64,000 bases of DNA from Cryphonectria parasitica EP155 (Eukaryota; Ascomycota; Sordariomycetes; Diaporthales; Cryphonectriaceae): NCBI RefSeq assembly GCF_011745365.1, contig NW_024468916.1, positions 1,409,630 through 1,473,629 on the forward strand. Reading direction: 5' to 3'. This document shows positions 22,701 to 35,500 of the stretch, piece after piece; within the stretch, counting starts at the first letter, position 1, and every line of letters begins with the position of its first letter. The translations under genes and the position numbers were made by a program. Below the pieces are notes generated by a model. That model saw nothing but the letters and a program-made list of their open reading frames with translations. It ran no database searches and was not told the DNA's origin.

Positions 22701-23214
22701 GTTTCATCAAGAAAATATCCCTGATTCCTCACACTCGCCAGAGCTACTAACGGCCTGTTCCTCTTGCCTCCCAGCAGCAGGAGGGGCACTTGAACAAACT
22801 TGACCGTGGAAGAAGGCCGTTTCCCCTACTCGTCTGTGGTTGTAAGCTCATACTGTCCCTCTCGCATATCTCTTGAGTGGCTTTTACATCATCATTTGTG
22901 GCTACATAATTTCCTTCCTTCCCTTCTGTCGCTTCATCGCGTACCTACACCTCCCCATCTACAGCACTGTTGACTGTCTATCATCTGCATAGCATTCTTC
23001 TTTCCTAACTTGCGGCCCTCTCCTGCCGTCTCACTCATCCCTTCCATTCAATCCAGCTTGTGTTCCTGAATGACGTTCGACTTGCTCACCTTAGTTCTTT
23101 CTGACAAGATTCCTCTACCCAGGGTGAGACTCGTGGTTTTAGTGTCTGAAGTTTCAGCTCCAATTCTGCTAGACTGGGACCTTTCCTTCCAGGCTCTTCC
23201 ACCTCAGCTGGAAA
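19374..23214. other. Long divergent intergenic region, 3841 bases
   Basis: Lies between the starts of the Git1-type permease and the F-box-like gene. It contains a CA repeat (19750-19792) and several GCATG/GCATGC words (20870-20945 and 21340-21370). The final kilobase (22300-23214) is C/T-rich and could be a long F-box gene leader. Open frames here are short, have no family resemblance and lack consistent splice structure. I see no transposon remnant, tRNA or rRNA. Confidence 0.55.
19750..19792. repeat. (CA)n microsatellite upstream of the permease
   Basis: An alternating CA tract with one AT interruption, about 380 bases upstream of the permease start codon. Confidence 0.93.
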
Positions 23215-25988
23215 ATGGATAACGACGCTGATTTGGCTCCTCGTGACGCCTGTCCTGGTGATGGCAGGGAGTCTTCCATGTTTGTGGAGCAGACTCAACC
23301 AGACTATGAGTCTGTAGACCTTTCAAACTCCTCACCGTCACCAGTGGATGACGACCTTACTAATCATGGCAAGCGAACGACTGAAGTCGTTCAACAAACC
23401 ACGGAAAACGGTGGCAATGTTGAGCAAAAGCGGGATAACAAGCAGCTAGAGGACAATACCTCCGGCGCCCCGGGCAGCGTCCAATCCTCCAGTGATGACG
23501 AAGAGGAGGTTGACAACGTGGACAACAATCGAAAGGAGCATCTGCCCATCGCACAGCTGCCTCACGTGCAGTGCCAGGACTGCGGCACCTACCAGAAGCG
23601 TCTCAGGCTAAGAGAACGCATGATCAAGAAGAGGGACATCGAAATCACCAAATTGAAGGCTGAAGTTCAACGTCTCAAAGCAGATCTCCGTCGCAGGAAT
23701 GTTCCGGATAACAGCTCAGGCGGCCAAGGATGGGCCAGAAATCACGCCCACACCGACGGAAGGATCAAGCCTCAGGCAGGAAACATCAAAATCTGGCCCC
23801 AACTGCTACGTGAGATGCTCTCTGGTGCTTCAGATGATGTCAGCTGGGAGACAGTCTGGAACACGTCGTACCAAGAAGAGAATATGCCGACTCGACTCTT
23901 GTTGCACCCGTGTGTGCGACTTGTTGAGCGGGAGCACTCCGACAGCCTGCCTGTGCACGCAGGCTCCGCCTACAGCTCCCGCGCGTCTACGCCAGTCGTG
24001 TCGGCCAGACCTCGAACCAAGTTCAAGGGGACCTTTGACAATCTCCCGACAAACGTGTTGGTGAAGATCCTCTGCGAGCTCCTCGTGTTTGATAAAAACC
24101 TTGTCCATGCATTCAGCAGGCTCGACCCTTTCGAGGAACCCCAAGCATTGAGTGACGCCTTTGCAGATGACTATCACTTAGGGCTGACCAGAACTTCCGG
24201 TCTCAAAACGCGATTCTTCATTTCTGGAAAGGAACGAGCATTCATTTCCTTGACGCATAACACTATTATGCCTAGAGATCTGCTAGCTCCTCTTGTGGTG
24301 AGCCGCAAGTGGTGCTTTTACGGTTGCTCAATCTTTTACTCATGCAACACCTTCGCCTTTAGCTCCTTTGGCGAATTCGACCGCTTTGCCAACGGAATCG
24401 GGCCTGCTCGAGTCCAGCGATTGACCAATGTCGAGCTGCATTGGATGGGGGGCAAGAATTTGCGCTGGGGCGAGGAAACTGACAACAAATTACCCAACAG
24501 GAGAGTGATGCCACTAGCCTGGCTTTGCGAGATGCCACGACTTCAGTCTCTTGTCGTCTTCATGTAAGTCTATGACAGGACAATCCGAACTTCCGCGATT
24601 CTATAAAGTACTGACTGGGAGCAATTAGTGACGAGTCCAGTAAATCTGTTGTCCGACGCATAAATGAGCATAAAGAAATTCGGACTTACGAGAAAGAAAC
24701 TACAGCTGGGCAGCCTAATTCCAGGGAAACTCGAGCTCTGAGAGCATGCCAGGGAATGGATTTTCTTCTTCAGCTACGTGGTCTACGCTGGATCAGGTTA
24801 TACGATACAAACCGCTACTTATCGCATTACGATCGCAACAAGAGCGCCGTGAGAGACCAGTCAGCGGTCATTGATCTCAATAGAACTGCTCGTATGAAGC
24901 CCGTTGCTTCGCGTGCTGCCCTCGCAGCGCTGAACCGGCTCGATCCTCTATTTCCGCCTAGACCAGATAGATGGAACCCCGGGCCCGAAGACTGGGCCAT
25001 TCTGCAGAAGATCGAAGCCAACGGCATCGCATACGATTGCCGGCGCAATGACCTTGATATAGACGTGACGCCGAGACAAGGCACGCCTAGCGACTGGGAG
25101 GGACCGAGTGGCAGTCTTCACCTAGGTAGCGACGAGTCCGATTCAGGAGACGATTCAGACTCTGGCGGCGACTCTGACGGTCTTCCAGATGCGCCTTCTA
25201 CCCCGCCGGCGCCGTACGCGGTATACGAGACCCCCGACAAATCTACAGTTGGTGATTATGAAGAAGAGCTGGATGGAGAGAACGGCGAGGGTACCGATGA
25301 TAGAGATGCTGACTTTGATGATCCACTGGAGACCGAAGAACAGATCCGCCGACAGAGAACTCATGACTTTATCTGCAATCTGCCCACAAGCGAGCGCTTG
25401 TCTCTCGTTCCACTCAGCCCTCTTGCCAGCTACCAGAGCTTCCGCAGCGAGGGACGGAGTGTATCCCGTATCTGGTCACCCTTGGCAAAGGCCATCTCTG
25501 AACGCTTTCCTGACCAATCTCGTGAGCCTATCGTCATTGATGAGGACGGGGAGAAAGATGGCGACGATGTTGGGACGTCTAAATTCGAGTGGCCTCCACA
25601 GGCTCCGAACATGAACCTGGAAGAGCGCCGGCGTTCCACCACGTCCGGCCTTTTTGTCACGCCCGGTCCTACTGAGGAGGGCTTAGGCGACATAGGTACA
25701 AAAGGATTCAAAGCGACGAGGTCCATGGCCCGTGAGGCGATGGTCTACATTGACCTGACGCTTGATTCAAACGAGGACAATCAGCAGGGTCCAGATGGCG
25801 AGTACCTCACAGCATGCCAACGACTTGGTCGGCCAGCTCCTCTAAGAGGTGTAAAGCGCGGACGTGAGACGAGTGAGCCGAATACTGTGGCTAGTGAGGA
25901 CAATATCGCCCAAAAGAGACGTCTCAGCAACTTCGACCTTGACGATCGTCCTCGCGATGCCCGGTCGTGGCCCGGCGCGGATCACTAA
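23215..25988 (+). CDS. Large F-box-like protein of unknown substrate
   Basis: Exons 23215-24563 and 24629-25988 join as AT|T (GTAAGT donor, AATTAG acceptor) to 902 residues. An acidic, disordered N-terminus is followed by a CQDC pair and a basic coiled coil (about 130-165, RLRERMIKKRDIEITKLKAE). An F-box-like helix set follows near 275-310 (NLPTNVLVKILCELLVFDK, then HAFSRLDPF). After it comes a block found in many filamentous-ascomycete proteins: APLVVSRKWCFYGCSIFY, then NTFAFSSFGEFDRFANGIGP and RVQRLTNVELHWMG. The C-terminal half is acidic with Ser/Asp clusters (around 620-690) and ends in a basic patch with a KRGRETSEP-like nuclear-type sequence. If the F-box is real it would recruit a target to an SCF ubiquitin ligase; no substrate can be inferred. 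It converges on PAN2. Confidence 0.8.
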
Positions 25989-26821
25989 TCTCTAGACCCT
26001 CTGTTGCCTGATTCCCCTTTTCGGATCTAGATTTGATTCTAGTGGTCGGCCTTCGCTGACATTGCTTTCTCTCTCTGCCTTGCTTTCCCCCCTCTTTCAT
26101 CTGCCCTTTTCTTTCTCTTGCATTGAATTCACGGCGCCTTGATAACTACTTTCTAGACAACTTCCGTATCTCCTAAGAACAGTGGACGGTCTATTTCGAT
26201 CAACCGACGAGCTGCTGAAGCCCAGGGCACCACAAAAAAAATTGATTTCACAAGACGGGCGGAGTGTTGCTCACAGCAGCAGCAAGGTCTGGTCTCGATG
26301 TTCACGGAAATGCGAAATATTACGACCCGCGAGGTCTCACGAGTAATTACAGCATTGTTGCTCTGGATGGGAGCTTGATTCATCTGCGTTGAATTTTCGC
26401 CACCCCAAAACAATATTCGATCTAGAGAGATTTCTGACAAGCTGGAACGAAGAATATCATGCCGCGGGGAGAGTTGTCTTTCACTGCGATGTTTTCACCA
26501 GATACCCACGGCTGTATTTTGGCCATAAGGAAACAAGAGACTCGTTTGAGCCTTTCACATACTCGTATCGGATGAGGGCAGCAATACTCACTTTTTGGAG
26601 GCTTCTCTGCTTAGCAAGACAATACAGAAAACAACAGGCGCTGAATCTCCTGGACAACAGAACATAGCCCAACTTGCTTCCTCTTTTGATGATCTGGTAG
26701 TGTTTGTATTTCTCCTGACTGTGAGACTGTCTAATAATCACCTGCTAATCCACCCCATCCGTCCGTCCGACTATCCTGAATCTTCTTTCATGTCCGGAGT
26801 CTGGCGGGAAGTGCGGCCCCG
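25989..26821. other. Convergent intergenic region F-box-like gene / PAN2, 833 bases
   Basis: Contains C/T-rich sequence after the F-box-like stop codon and a short plus-strand open frame (26389-26667) without family resemblance. Interpreted as 3' UTRs and spacer. Confidence 0.5.
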
Positions 26822-29800
26822 CTACTTAAACGGCGACGTTGTCCCTCCCGGCGTAAATCCCATGGGTGTACCCAACGAACTGGGGAGACTGCTGACGCTC
26901 TTTCTGATGGGCGTGGACGGTCCATCGACCTGACCGAGAGGCGGGGTCCCCGTCCTCTTGGGCCCGCCTGGTGTGCCTTGTTTGTTTGGGTGCTGGTCCG
27001 GCCCAGGTGGCTTCCAGCCCACACTGTCGCCGGCCCTGTAGATCTCATTAAGCATCTTCTTGGTAATGCCAGCATCCTCAAACTCGAGGAACTTGCGGTA
27101 CAGCTTGAGGGCGATCCTCGCGTCCTCGATGGAGTCGTGCGTGTCGACCTGGATGCCCTCCTTGAGCAGGAACCACGCCAGGAACTTGAGGCTGAGCTTG
27201 CGGCGATAGTTCTTCTGGTAGAACAGGTCGATGGTGTCGATGATCTGGGCCTTGGGAACCTGTATGTTGATGACGCGGAAGTCGCCCCTGAGGCCGTGGC
27301 CGACGAACTTGCAGCCCAGGTTGAGGAGCACCCAGAGGCGCTTGTAGGCGATCTTGAGCGAGACGAGGCAGTGGTTGCTCGTGCGGGGGTCGAGGTCGCC
27401 GGCCAGAATGCCCGAGTGCTTGTGCAGGTAGTCGATGACGGGCTCCCTGACCTGGATCCAGTCGTCGATAAAGGCGAGCCCTTCGTCCTCGCCCGAGCCG
27501 CGCACGATGGACACGCGCCCCAGGGCGTGGAAGTTGGGCCGGATGACTTCCCTAACGCCATCTGACTTCATCTCCACCTCGGATTGTTTGGCAAGGACAA
27601 ATTCTGTATCGAGAGCCACCACACTCTGTGGGCCGGGCCGCTCGGTATGTGGGTTCAGGACGCGATATGGATGGTCTTTCGCGTCGGGCCTGGTAAAAAA
27701 AATGGAGATGTCAGTTGGTGAAGCAGAGATTGAGGAGCGCTGAATCGGGGGTTATGTGTTCCCGGGGGGGGGGGGGAGATGTGCTGCCTCACTTGAAGTC
27801 TATGTGCAAGACAGAGGTGTCAATATTCTTGACCCAGTCCGTGTCGAGCTTGTTGTTTGCTGTTTTGAGTTGATACACAAGCACAGATGGCATCTTCCAC
27901 CTTGTGTTGAAGGTGAGTGCCTCGGCGACCGAGACTGGTTTGACGGAGAAGTCATTGAACAGATGCCATCGGCTCTCACCAGGTGCCTCTGGCTCAGCAT
28001 GGGCCACTAAAAAGAAGAAGAAAAAACAAGGTTAGCATATATTTCAAAGGAAAACAAGAACATATCTTCTTCTGAGAAGGGTAATGTACCATTGACCATG
28101 GCCACAAGATGTGGTTTCTGAGTCGAGCCGTGATCCACAGCCCCCACGGGAGACAGTGCAGCAAGGTGTGGCTTCTGCGGTGATCCGTTCTCTATATTCA
28201 CAGACAGGCCGATGAGGGAGTAGACTTGGATATTATGCACGCCTCGCTGCAGATGCAACTTCAGGTCCTCGCCCTGGTAGCAGAAGAAGGAGCCGTTATC
28301 CACTATGATCCCGATCTCCTCCGGCAGCCAGTTCGGCGTTGCCCACAGCAACCTCTGCTCCATTTCGGCCTCACGGCTCTCTGCTATGGGCACGTTGAGC
28401 GTCAGGGCGGACGGGATCCCCTGGATGATTTTCCTGGTCTGTAATGACTGGTACCGGCCGCACCGGACGCACCATCCCCTCGTTGCGGTCTCCCCCTCCA
28501 CACTGCTCTTCAACACTTGAGAGAAGGTAATCTTGGGCGCTCGGTGTCCGCGCCCTTGTTTGAGCGGATGTGTCAGGTCCGTGACATAGGATGACCCCGA
28601 TCTGCACGTCTCGTTCCGGCATTGTAAGCACCTGATCGTGGTCAGGGCCGAGGTCGCCAGAAGCTCTTCCATAGCCGTTGGAGTGGGTGATTTTGTCCGG
28701 TAGTCGTCGGCCATGGTCTGGAGCAGGAACCTCGTAAGGCTCTGGTTTGCTTTTGTGAGTGAGCCCTGTCGGTAGTCTTCCTCCAGGAGACCGAGTCTCG
28801 ATGCTGGGGGGTGGTTGCTCAGGCATTTGAGCAGGTTCGACGCATGACACGACATGCCTACTGTCTTCTGCAGCATGTCGGACAGGAAGCCGAGCTCGCA
28901 GAGCAGACACTTCTCAGCGAGACAGTCTGTCGCTGTATGTTGCAGCGCCAGATTGCGGATCAGTGGTGTAAAATGAAATACTTGAAGTAGTGAATTCGCA
29001 TAGGAATTCGCGATGTGGTTCTCCAGGCCCGCATACCTGGTCTTGTTGTAGAACTCAAAGTCAAAGTCGTCCACACCGTACTTGCTAAATTGGATCTCCA
29101 CGTTCTGGTAGAGACCTGGGACATCCGGCTTCAGGCTTTCGAGCTCAGACGTGCCCAGCTGATGAGCCGCCTTGTCCACCTGTGCCTCAATGACGGCCTC
29201 GGCAAAGTGGGACTTGGCCGAATCTCTGGCCTTCTCGCTGAGGAACTTGGGAGCCCGCTGTGCAGAGGAGGCCTTTTCTGCCAATCGCGTGTTCTCGACT
29301 TGGTTCCTGTGCTGTTGTCTGTGGTTGGGACCATAGAACCCGAAGGACGCTTTGGTCATATGGATCATGTCATTCTGAGTGATCTTGGGCGGCGGTGAGC
29401 CAACGTCTGATATCGCAATGTTTGGGAATGCCGACAGAAGACTCTCGCGATAATATGGCACGCCGATTGAATGCAAAGGAGTATTCTCCTTCCAGTCGAT
29501 AATAGGTAGTGGTGTTTCCTCATCTGGCCACTCTGTGGGCTGTGGCAGATCGACGAAGTGGCACTTGGAGGGGGAGGCCCACAGATGCATGTTGCAGTCC
29601 GTATCCGCAAGAACGATAGCCTCTCCGGACGGCGCAATTTCTATCCCTGTGAGTATAGAGCCTACAACATTTGCCTGGCGCACGTTGCTTGTGTTAGGAT
29701 TCAACAGATCCACCACGTGGATCTGCCCTCCCTGGGACGCAACGATGCCTGTCGTGAGCATGCGCGGGTGCATCCGGATGTAGGCAGCCAGAGGGGGAAA

Positions 29801-30885
29801 AGGGATTGGAGGCATCGTGGACAGGTTCTTGAGGTCAAAGACCATGACAAAGGGGTCCAGCATGTAACTTGCGGCCGGCTGCTTAAGCGACGTGCCGCAG
29901 GTAACGACAAAGTCTTGCTGGACATCCATGTCGTTGATGAAGGCCGAGTGCGCCCGCCACCTGTGTACGACGGTGAACTTGACTGGGTCGAGGATGTGTA
30001 CGTGGCCATCACTAGTGGCTGCGCATATATAACGGCTCTTCTTCATCTTAATGTAGTGACTTGTGGTTGGAATCTGGGGGGAAAAGGGGGGGCGGCACCA
30101 AGTTAGATCATCATGAATCCAGCCAAGAGACGGAGCATATTGTGATTTTGAGAGCATACCCGTTTCACAATCTCCCCCTTATTTGTGTCTATCACGAACA
30201 TGGTATCTTGCACGCCGGCGACCAGGATCTCGGAGGTTGCCTTCGAGGTGAAGCTCATGCATCGGAGGTCTCGCATATCATCGGCCCTGCGTTGCGAACA
30301 GCAACGTTGTCAGCTCTCCAGCACTTGGCCGCAAAGAAATGGACGGCGTCCTCACGTTATATGTGGCCACACCGGTAGTCCCCTTCGTATAGCCATATGG
30401 ACACCACGCCCGCCCAGGGCGATGATGCCCTTGTCATTGAAGAGCAACTGCTGCACCGCGCCCTCGGCAGGTGGGTGCGCTCGGAAAGAAGTATACTTCT
30501 GTAGATTGCTGCCGTAGAAAGATGTAACGCGTCCCTGTGAGTCCTGTCAGGAGAGCCACGCTCCCATCCAGCATAATAGATCATATCTCTGCAACGCACA
30601 TATCCATTCCCAGCCCATAACAATTCTTGTGTAGTATCGAAGGCGAGCGTCGTGACGACCGAGGGCACCGACTGTCCTCCCGGTGGAGGGAGGAGTTGAC
30701 GACTCAACTATAGAAAAAAGAGTTGTCACATGGGTTAGCAAAGTCCCTTCATGTAGACAAAAGACCTTTGGAAAATATCTTGTTCATCTCTCTGCGCGCA
30801 CCCAGCGTCGTCTGTTCTCTGTGGTGAAACATGAATGAAGAGGGGTGGTTTAATGAAATCTTACCTCGTCCCAATCCGCGTCCAT
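26822..30885 (-). CDS. pan2: PAN2, catalytic subunit of the Pan2-Pan3 poly(A) nuclease
   Basis: Seven exons in transcript order: 30885-30865, 30707-30600, 30534-30356, 30286-30160, 30073-28090, 28006-27793 and 27689-26822, giving 1166 residues. The first exon codes for just MDADWDE. The N-terminus is a WD40-like propeller, with RVTSFYGSNLQKYTSFRAHP and the IPTTSHYIKMKKSRYICAAT segment. A pseudo-ubiquitin-hydrolase domain follows, whose would-be catalytic box reads GLENHIANSYANSLLQ near residue 500; Ser replaces the active Cys, as known for Pan2. The C-terminal RNase T/DEDDh exonuclease has D905 and E907 (ALDTEFV), D1014 (GHGLRGDF), H1062 and D1067 (DTHDSIEDA). With Pan3 it shortens mRNA poly(A) tails in the cytoplasm. 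Intron 6 carries a 13-G run on the plus strand. Confidence 0.95.
27764..27776. repeat. G13 run in pan2 intron 6
   Basis: Thirteen consecutive G on the plus strand inside the intron 27690-27792 (C13 on the sense strand). Confidence 0.9.
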
Positions 30886-31505
30886 AGCTCCGGATCGCCA
30901 GTTGGCATCGTGCTATCAATTTGGAGCACAGAGAATCGAAGGAGTCGTCGAGCAGGTTGGTGCACTGTGTGGTCTGTCCTGGAGGTTGTCCTGAAAGAGG
31001 TTGCCGGGGGGGGACTGAAGGAGTAATGGTGCTCTTATGCAACCACCCAACCAGCCCAGCCTCGATCGTCACCGTGGGGTCGAGGCTCAGTGGACAGGGG
31101 TGTGCTGTGCTGTAGATCCTGGTGCTATCGATAAGCCTAGGGATAGTACTAAAGGAAAGGTACTAGGAGTCTAATTTCCGAGTCCTTGTGTTCTTTCGCC
31201 TTTCTCGCCATCAGCAGCAGCTCACATTTATAAGAAAAATGATTTATCTCGATTCTTGTTGCCTATAGTACTATGGTGTTTTTGCTCACGCTACAGAAGC
31301 TGAGCAATGCGCCACCTCAGGATATCCAAATCAGGAAAGACTGCTATATCGCCCAGGTATTATTCAACCTTGACCAAAAAGGAAAGAAAGACACCAGTGC
31401 CAAAGGGCCACAACGAACACTGAGGACAAAGGAGATAAAGAAGAAAATTGCGACCAACACCCAGAAGTGTGCACTGGATCTGGGACCATTCAGCCTAGCT
31501 CGGCT
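30886..31505. other. Intergenic region between the mitochondrial carrier (3' end) and PAN2 (5' end)
   Basis: Both neighbours are on the minus strand. Holds the PAN2 promoter and the carrier 3' UTR. No coding segment was recognised. Confidence 0.6.
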
Positions 31506-32584
31506 TTACCTGGTAATCCAACCAAGATAATCTGCCACGATGAGTGTCACCATGGCATGTGGCGCGATGCGCACATCTGTTTTTAACCTCCGTGTCAGTA
31601 AAAAGAGGACAGTCTGGCTAGCTAGAAGGGCATGAGTCACCACTTACAGTATGTTCCAAAGCCTCGGTAGAATCTCATCAGGCCCTCCTGTCGGGCCACC
31701 TTAGTGAAGCAGTCTGCCATGCTCTTGTATGGGAGCTTCCCATCAGGTCCCCTGGTCTGCTTCTGCAGCCGGGTCTTGACAAAGTCAAAGGGCAGCGAGA
31801 AGAAGGATGCAAAGAAGCCAGCAATGGCACTGGCGCTGAGTGTCTGTGTTCGGGTAGACCAGTCTGTGTTGGCCTTGAGCTGTGCTTTGGCCTCGCTGAA
31901 AAAGGCAAGCTGGCCAAAGTTGAGGGCCATGGCGCGCACCACAGTTGGTGTGGCCCCAGCCCACAGCGCGCCGATGCCCTCACTCTTTGCGATGCGTGAG
32001 AGGGCATCAATAACTGACTTGTAGTTCTTCCTCTGGTCGACAGGCTTCAGGCCATCACTCTGCATCCGGATCAGGGCCAGGTCGGCAGGGTTTCCGATCA
32101 TGGCTGCGAGGCCGCCCGCTGTCAGACCGGCTGTCGCACGCTCAGCGAATCCGATCTGCTGGCCCTTGGCCTTGGCCCTGGCCGTTAGGTTGCCCATGAA
32201 TGTGTCGAAGAACCCGAGGCGCGCAGTCGTGTACACGGCCTGGCGGAGCAGGCCAGCTGACAGACCAGTGTACAGATCACCGACTTTGCCCTTAGCCAGG
32301 ATCTCACGAGTCACCGAGAGGGGGGTGGGCTTGGGCCCCGTCGAAATCCCTTCCCCTGCCAGCTGGATGCGGACCTTGATCATGTCTACGGGCTGGATGA
32401 CTGTGGTAGCCACCATACCGCTGAGACCCCCATTGATGAAGGGCAGTGCTGCCCTCATGTACGGCGTGTGCAGGAAGTCGTTGGCCACCGCGGCCCCCTC
32501 GCTCTGTGCATTCTTTGCCCCGCCCATGACCTCGGAGGTCTTTGTTCGGGCCTTTTCTGCCGCCTGCTTGATGGTGTTGGACAT
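31506..32584 (-). CDS. Mitochondrial 2-oxoglutarate/malate-type carrier (SLC25 family)
   Basis: Exon 1 is 32584-31648 and exon 2 is 31576-31506, joined as T|AT (GTAAGT donor, AACAG acceptor) to 335 residues. Three SLC25 repeats are visible, each with its PxD/ExxK/RxR signature: QPVDMIKVRIQ (about 64-74), NPADLALIRMQ and LPFDFVKTRLQ. The pattern GLSAGLLRQAVYTTARLGFFD and the NPADLALIRMQSDG box fit the oxoglutarate carrier subgroup, which exchanges 2-oxoglutarate for malate or other dicarboxylates across the inner membrane. Splicing adds the conserved end YVRIAPHAMVTLI that the unspliced frame lacks. An N-terminal extension of about 40 residues precedes the first helix. The oxaloacetate and dicarboxylate carriers are the main alternatives. 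Confidence 0.88.
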
Positions 32585-35500
32585 GCCGAACTAGTAATAG
32601 TGCAGGGAACTCGCTGGCAGAGGATTTTTCGAGGTTTACGCTTGCTCTTGGGGGAAGAGTCGAACAATGATGTTGTTAGGACGAGCCAAAATAAAAAGAG
32701 GATAACGATAGGTGTGGTCGGAGCTGCTAATCGTCAGTCATTTCGAAAATGCCATCTCAAAGCTTATGCTCGCCGGCAGCAGAATGCTTCGGACACAACT
32801 CTAGTGTCAAGGCAATGGGAGATGCTGCTTCCTCAACATGATGGGCCATAGTTCGGGAAGCGACAAGACAGCCGTGGCGTACTACCATGTTCAGCGTTCT
32901 GGTCGGAGCGGCTGTCAGACCAAGGGAAGTAGGCAGAGAAAAGGGTCTACAGTCACTCCGACCGGATTGCTGTCAGCCTGACGACCGGGCAACACTGCGC
33001 AGCTATTTGGGATAGCCTCGAGAGAGTGAAACTCCCCGATTGCCGTGCAGGACCAGCTGAAGCGAGGAGCGACTGCAGCCACAAACTCGTCCGACAGAAA
33101 AGCCTGTGATTTCCCGAGATGGAATCGCTTGCTCATGGTGAGGACGCCCTGTCTGTCCGTCGGAACTTGCCGGGGGGTAGCCCATCTGTTGAAGGTCATG
33201 TATACAAAGTGGCAGCTGGAGGAGAAGACGGGTGGGGGGAGGCCGAAGAGGCTCAACTTGAACCAAGAGATGCAGGTACTGAAGCTGTCAAAGATTGCAC
33301 CGATGCAGCTGCACCTGCATCAGAGGCAAGGTAGAAAGCAGCAGTATATGGCATCCCAGCTTACAAGCACAAACAGCTCCGTCCTTCTCCCCAGGGCTGG
33401 TGGTGGCTGTCCATCGCCCGTGGGGGTCCACCACGGTCACCGATTTGAATTACACAGCGATTTCGGGGACTTACAAGAGGCAAAACAGCAAATCTATCCC
33501 GAATCCTTTACTTATTTAATTCTCTTTTTTTCTTCTTCTTCTTCTTCTCTCTCTCCCTTTTCTTTTTTCCGTTCAGAAATGTTTCTTGATATAAGCCGCC
33601 ACGGCGTCGTCGTCGTCGTCCGCGTCCCCCTGCAACGGACTGACTAGCCCTATGGATGGCGGGGTGCTTTCAAAGTGGGGCCTGTATTGTCGGCAGCGTG
33701 TGGCTCGATACCTCGAATTGGCTGTATAGGGAATTGAGGCGCTTCCAGTAATATGAAGCTCTGTCAAGCGTTGGTCGAAAACACAACGAAAGTGCAGTAG
33801 TAAAGCAAGAGACAAGAAAGAGGGCCAAGAGGGCCTCGTAATGTGACACACGGAGGGGAAGAGGAGTCGATCGATCACACATGAGGAGAAGGAGGTTGAG
33901 AGGGGGTAATGGTGGTGGGCAGGTCAAGCTAATAATATTAAGAACAGACTCGGGAGCCAGCTCAAAGGAAGAGAGAGAGAGTACTTGACTCCAAGTACCG
34001 ACATAGCTCCAACATGGATGGGACTTGGGGCCACGGCTGTTCTACTCCTCCCCCCCCCCCTTCCCCTCCCCTCCTCACCTCTCCCTTTTCGCTGGTTGGA
34101 GCACATTGTCCCGCAGATTAATTGAATTTGGCTTCGCTCTCCTTTCTGCTTCACCTGGCAATGTTCGTTCGGTTTTACGAGTTCTGTTTGCAATGCGGAT
34201 ACTTGCCAGAAGCTACGGACCTAGAAGTAACGCCGTTGAGTGATGATAACATCAACAAGCACCGACCTCAGAATAGATAGCGGATACGCCGTGCTCATAA
34301 TAACCGAACTCTCGGTATGTGCCGGCTGTGCGGATCCAGAGGCAGACAAGGAGTGGTTCACGGCTGTCAACAAACCGGTATCGCCCGAAATGAACAAAAT
34401 CAACAAGAAATAATTAAATGGCGTTAGAGAAGTACATCGATTTGCTTTGCGACTTGTTGTGTGGCTGTCCATCGGATCAGAGGATACGTGCGACAAGGCT
34501 CCCCCCGGTGCCCCAAAGGTTGGAACCTCAGGCCATGTATCAATCAACCAATGTGCGGGCGCATAAATCATTTGTTGTCCAGTCACGTCGAGTTACCTGC
34601 TGCAAGGATTGTTGCACATGCAACCATTCATTACGTCGCCAGGTCGGCTACAACCCCGGATGGACCTTCCCCGCTCATGAATACAGTGCAACCAAACGAG
34701 ATAGATCCCACAAATCAAACATTCCTTGTAGCAACATCTGACGACAAGACACAACTTCACACGGTAAACAACAGGTTTTTCTCTCGTATCGCTGGCACAT
34801 TCCACCCCGCACCCCTTTCTTTCTCACTTCCTACAGGCCCTCTCTCTGAGCTGTACAGTAGTAGTCCGTGTGCCCGAAAAAAAAATTAATCAAGCCACAA
34901 TGTATCCCTCTCCTGGGCCTGGATCCCGAAGAAAAGGGAAGCCAAAAGCTTAAGACTCTTAGTTGATCAATAATTCTTCAAGGGTTGTGAAATTACATTC
35001 GTCAGTCCTTGGGTCCAGAAAGAGGTAGCACGGCCACGGTTGCTATAGTTAGCAATATAGAAGTTGACGCTGAGTGCCTCTCGATGTCACCACGTTGATG
35101 ACAGCTGTGTCAGCGGGTCAAGGAAAAGAGAAGGACTATAGGCGTATAGGGCAAAAAAAGCAGTGAATGGCCCTGGCAGTTGCTCTTTCCTACTGTGCCC
35201 ACGAGGGAGGAGCTGTTGTGGGTCTGCTATCTAGGAGCAGCCTTTGCTTGGCTAGCATGCGTCGACCCCACAGCTTCCCGTGCGAAAATCCGGGGCAGCT
35301 GCGCCCCACTCGTTCCCTCTTGCCTACAGCCCTCTGACGACGACTACATACAACTTTGCAGGTAAGCTTCCTCCCCCACGACCCCTCTCTTGGTCTCCCA
35401 CCCAATCCTCAATCCATCAGAACGTAGGATGCGCTCGATAGCGCCATAACGCAACCGCATCACACTGTCATCTGCAAAGAAAATGAAGGGCCCATGGATA

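Noticed and set aside
26389..26667. A 92-codon plus-strand frame between the F-box-like gene and PAN2
   Set aside because: No start context, splice evidence or family resemblance; it lies in the expected 3' UTR and spacer.
33045..33647. A 200-codon plus-strand open frame in the gene-poor gap
   Set aside because: Composition is arbitrary, there is no family resemblance, no consistent splice signals, and the end runs through TTC/TCG repeats.
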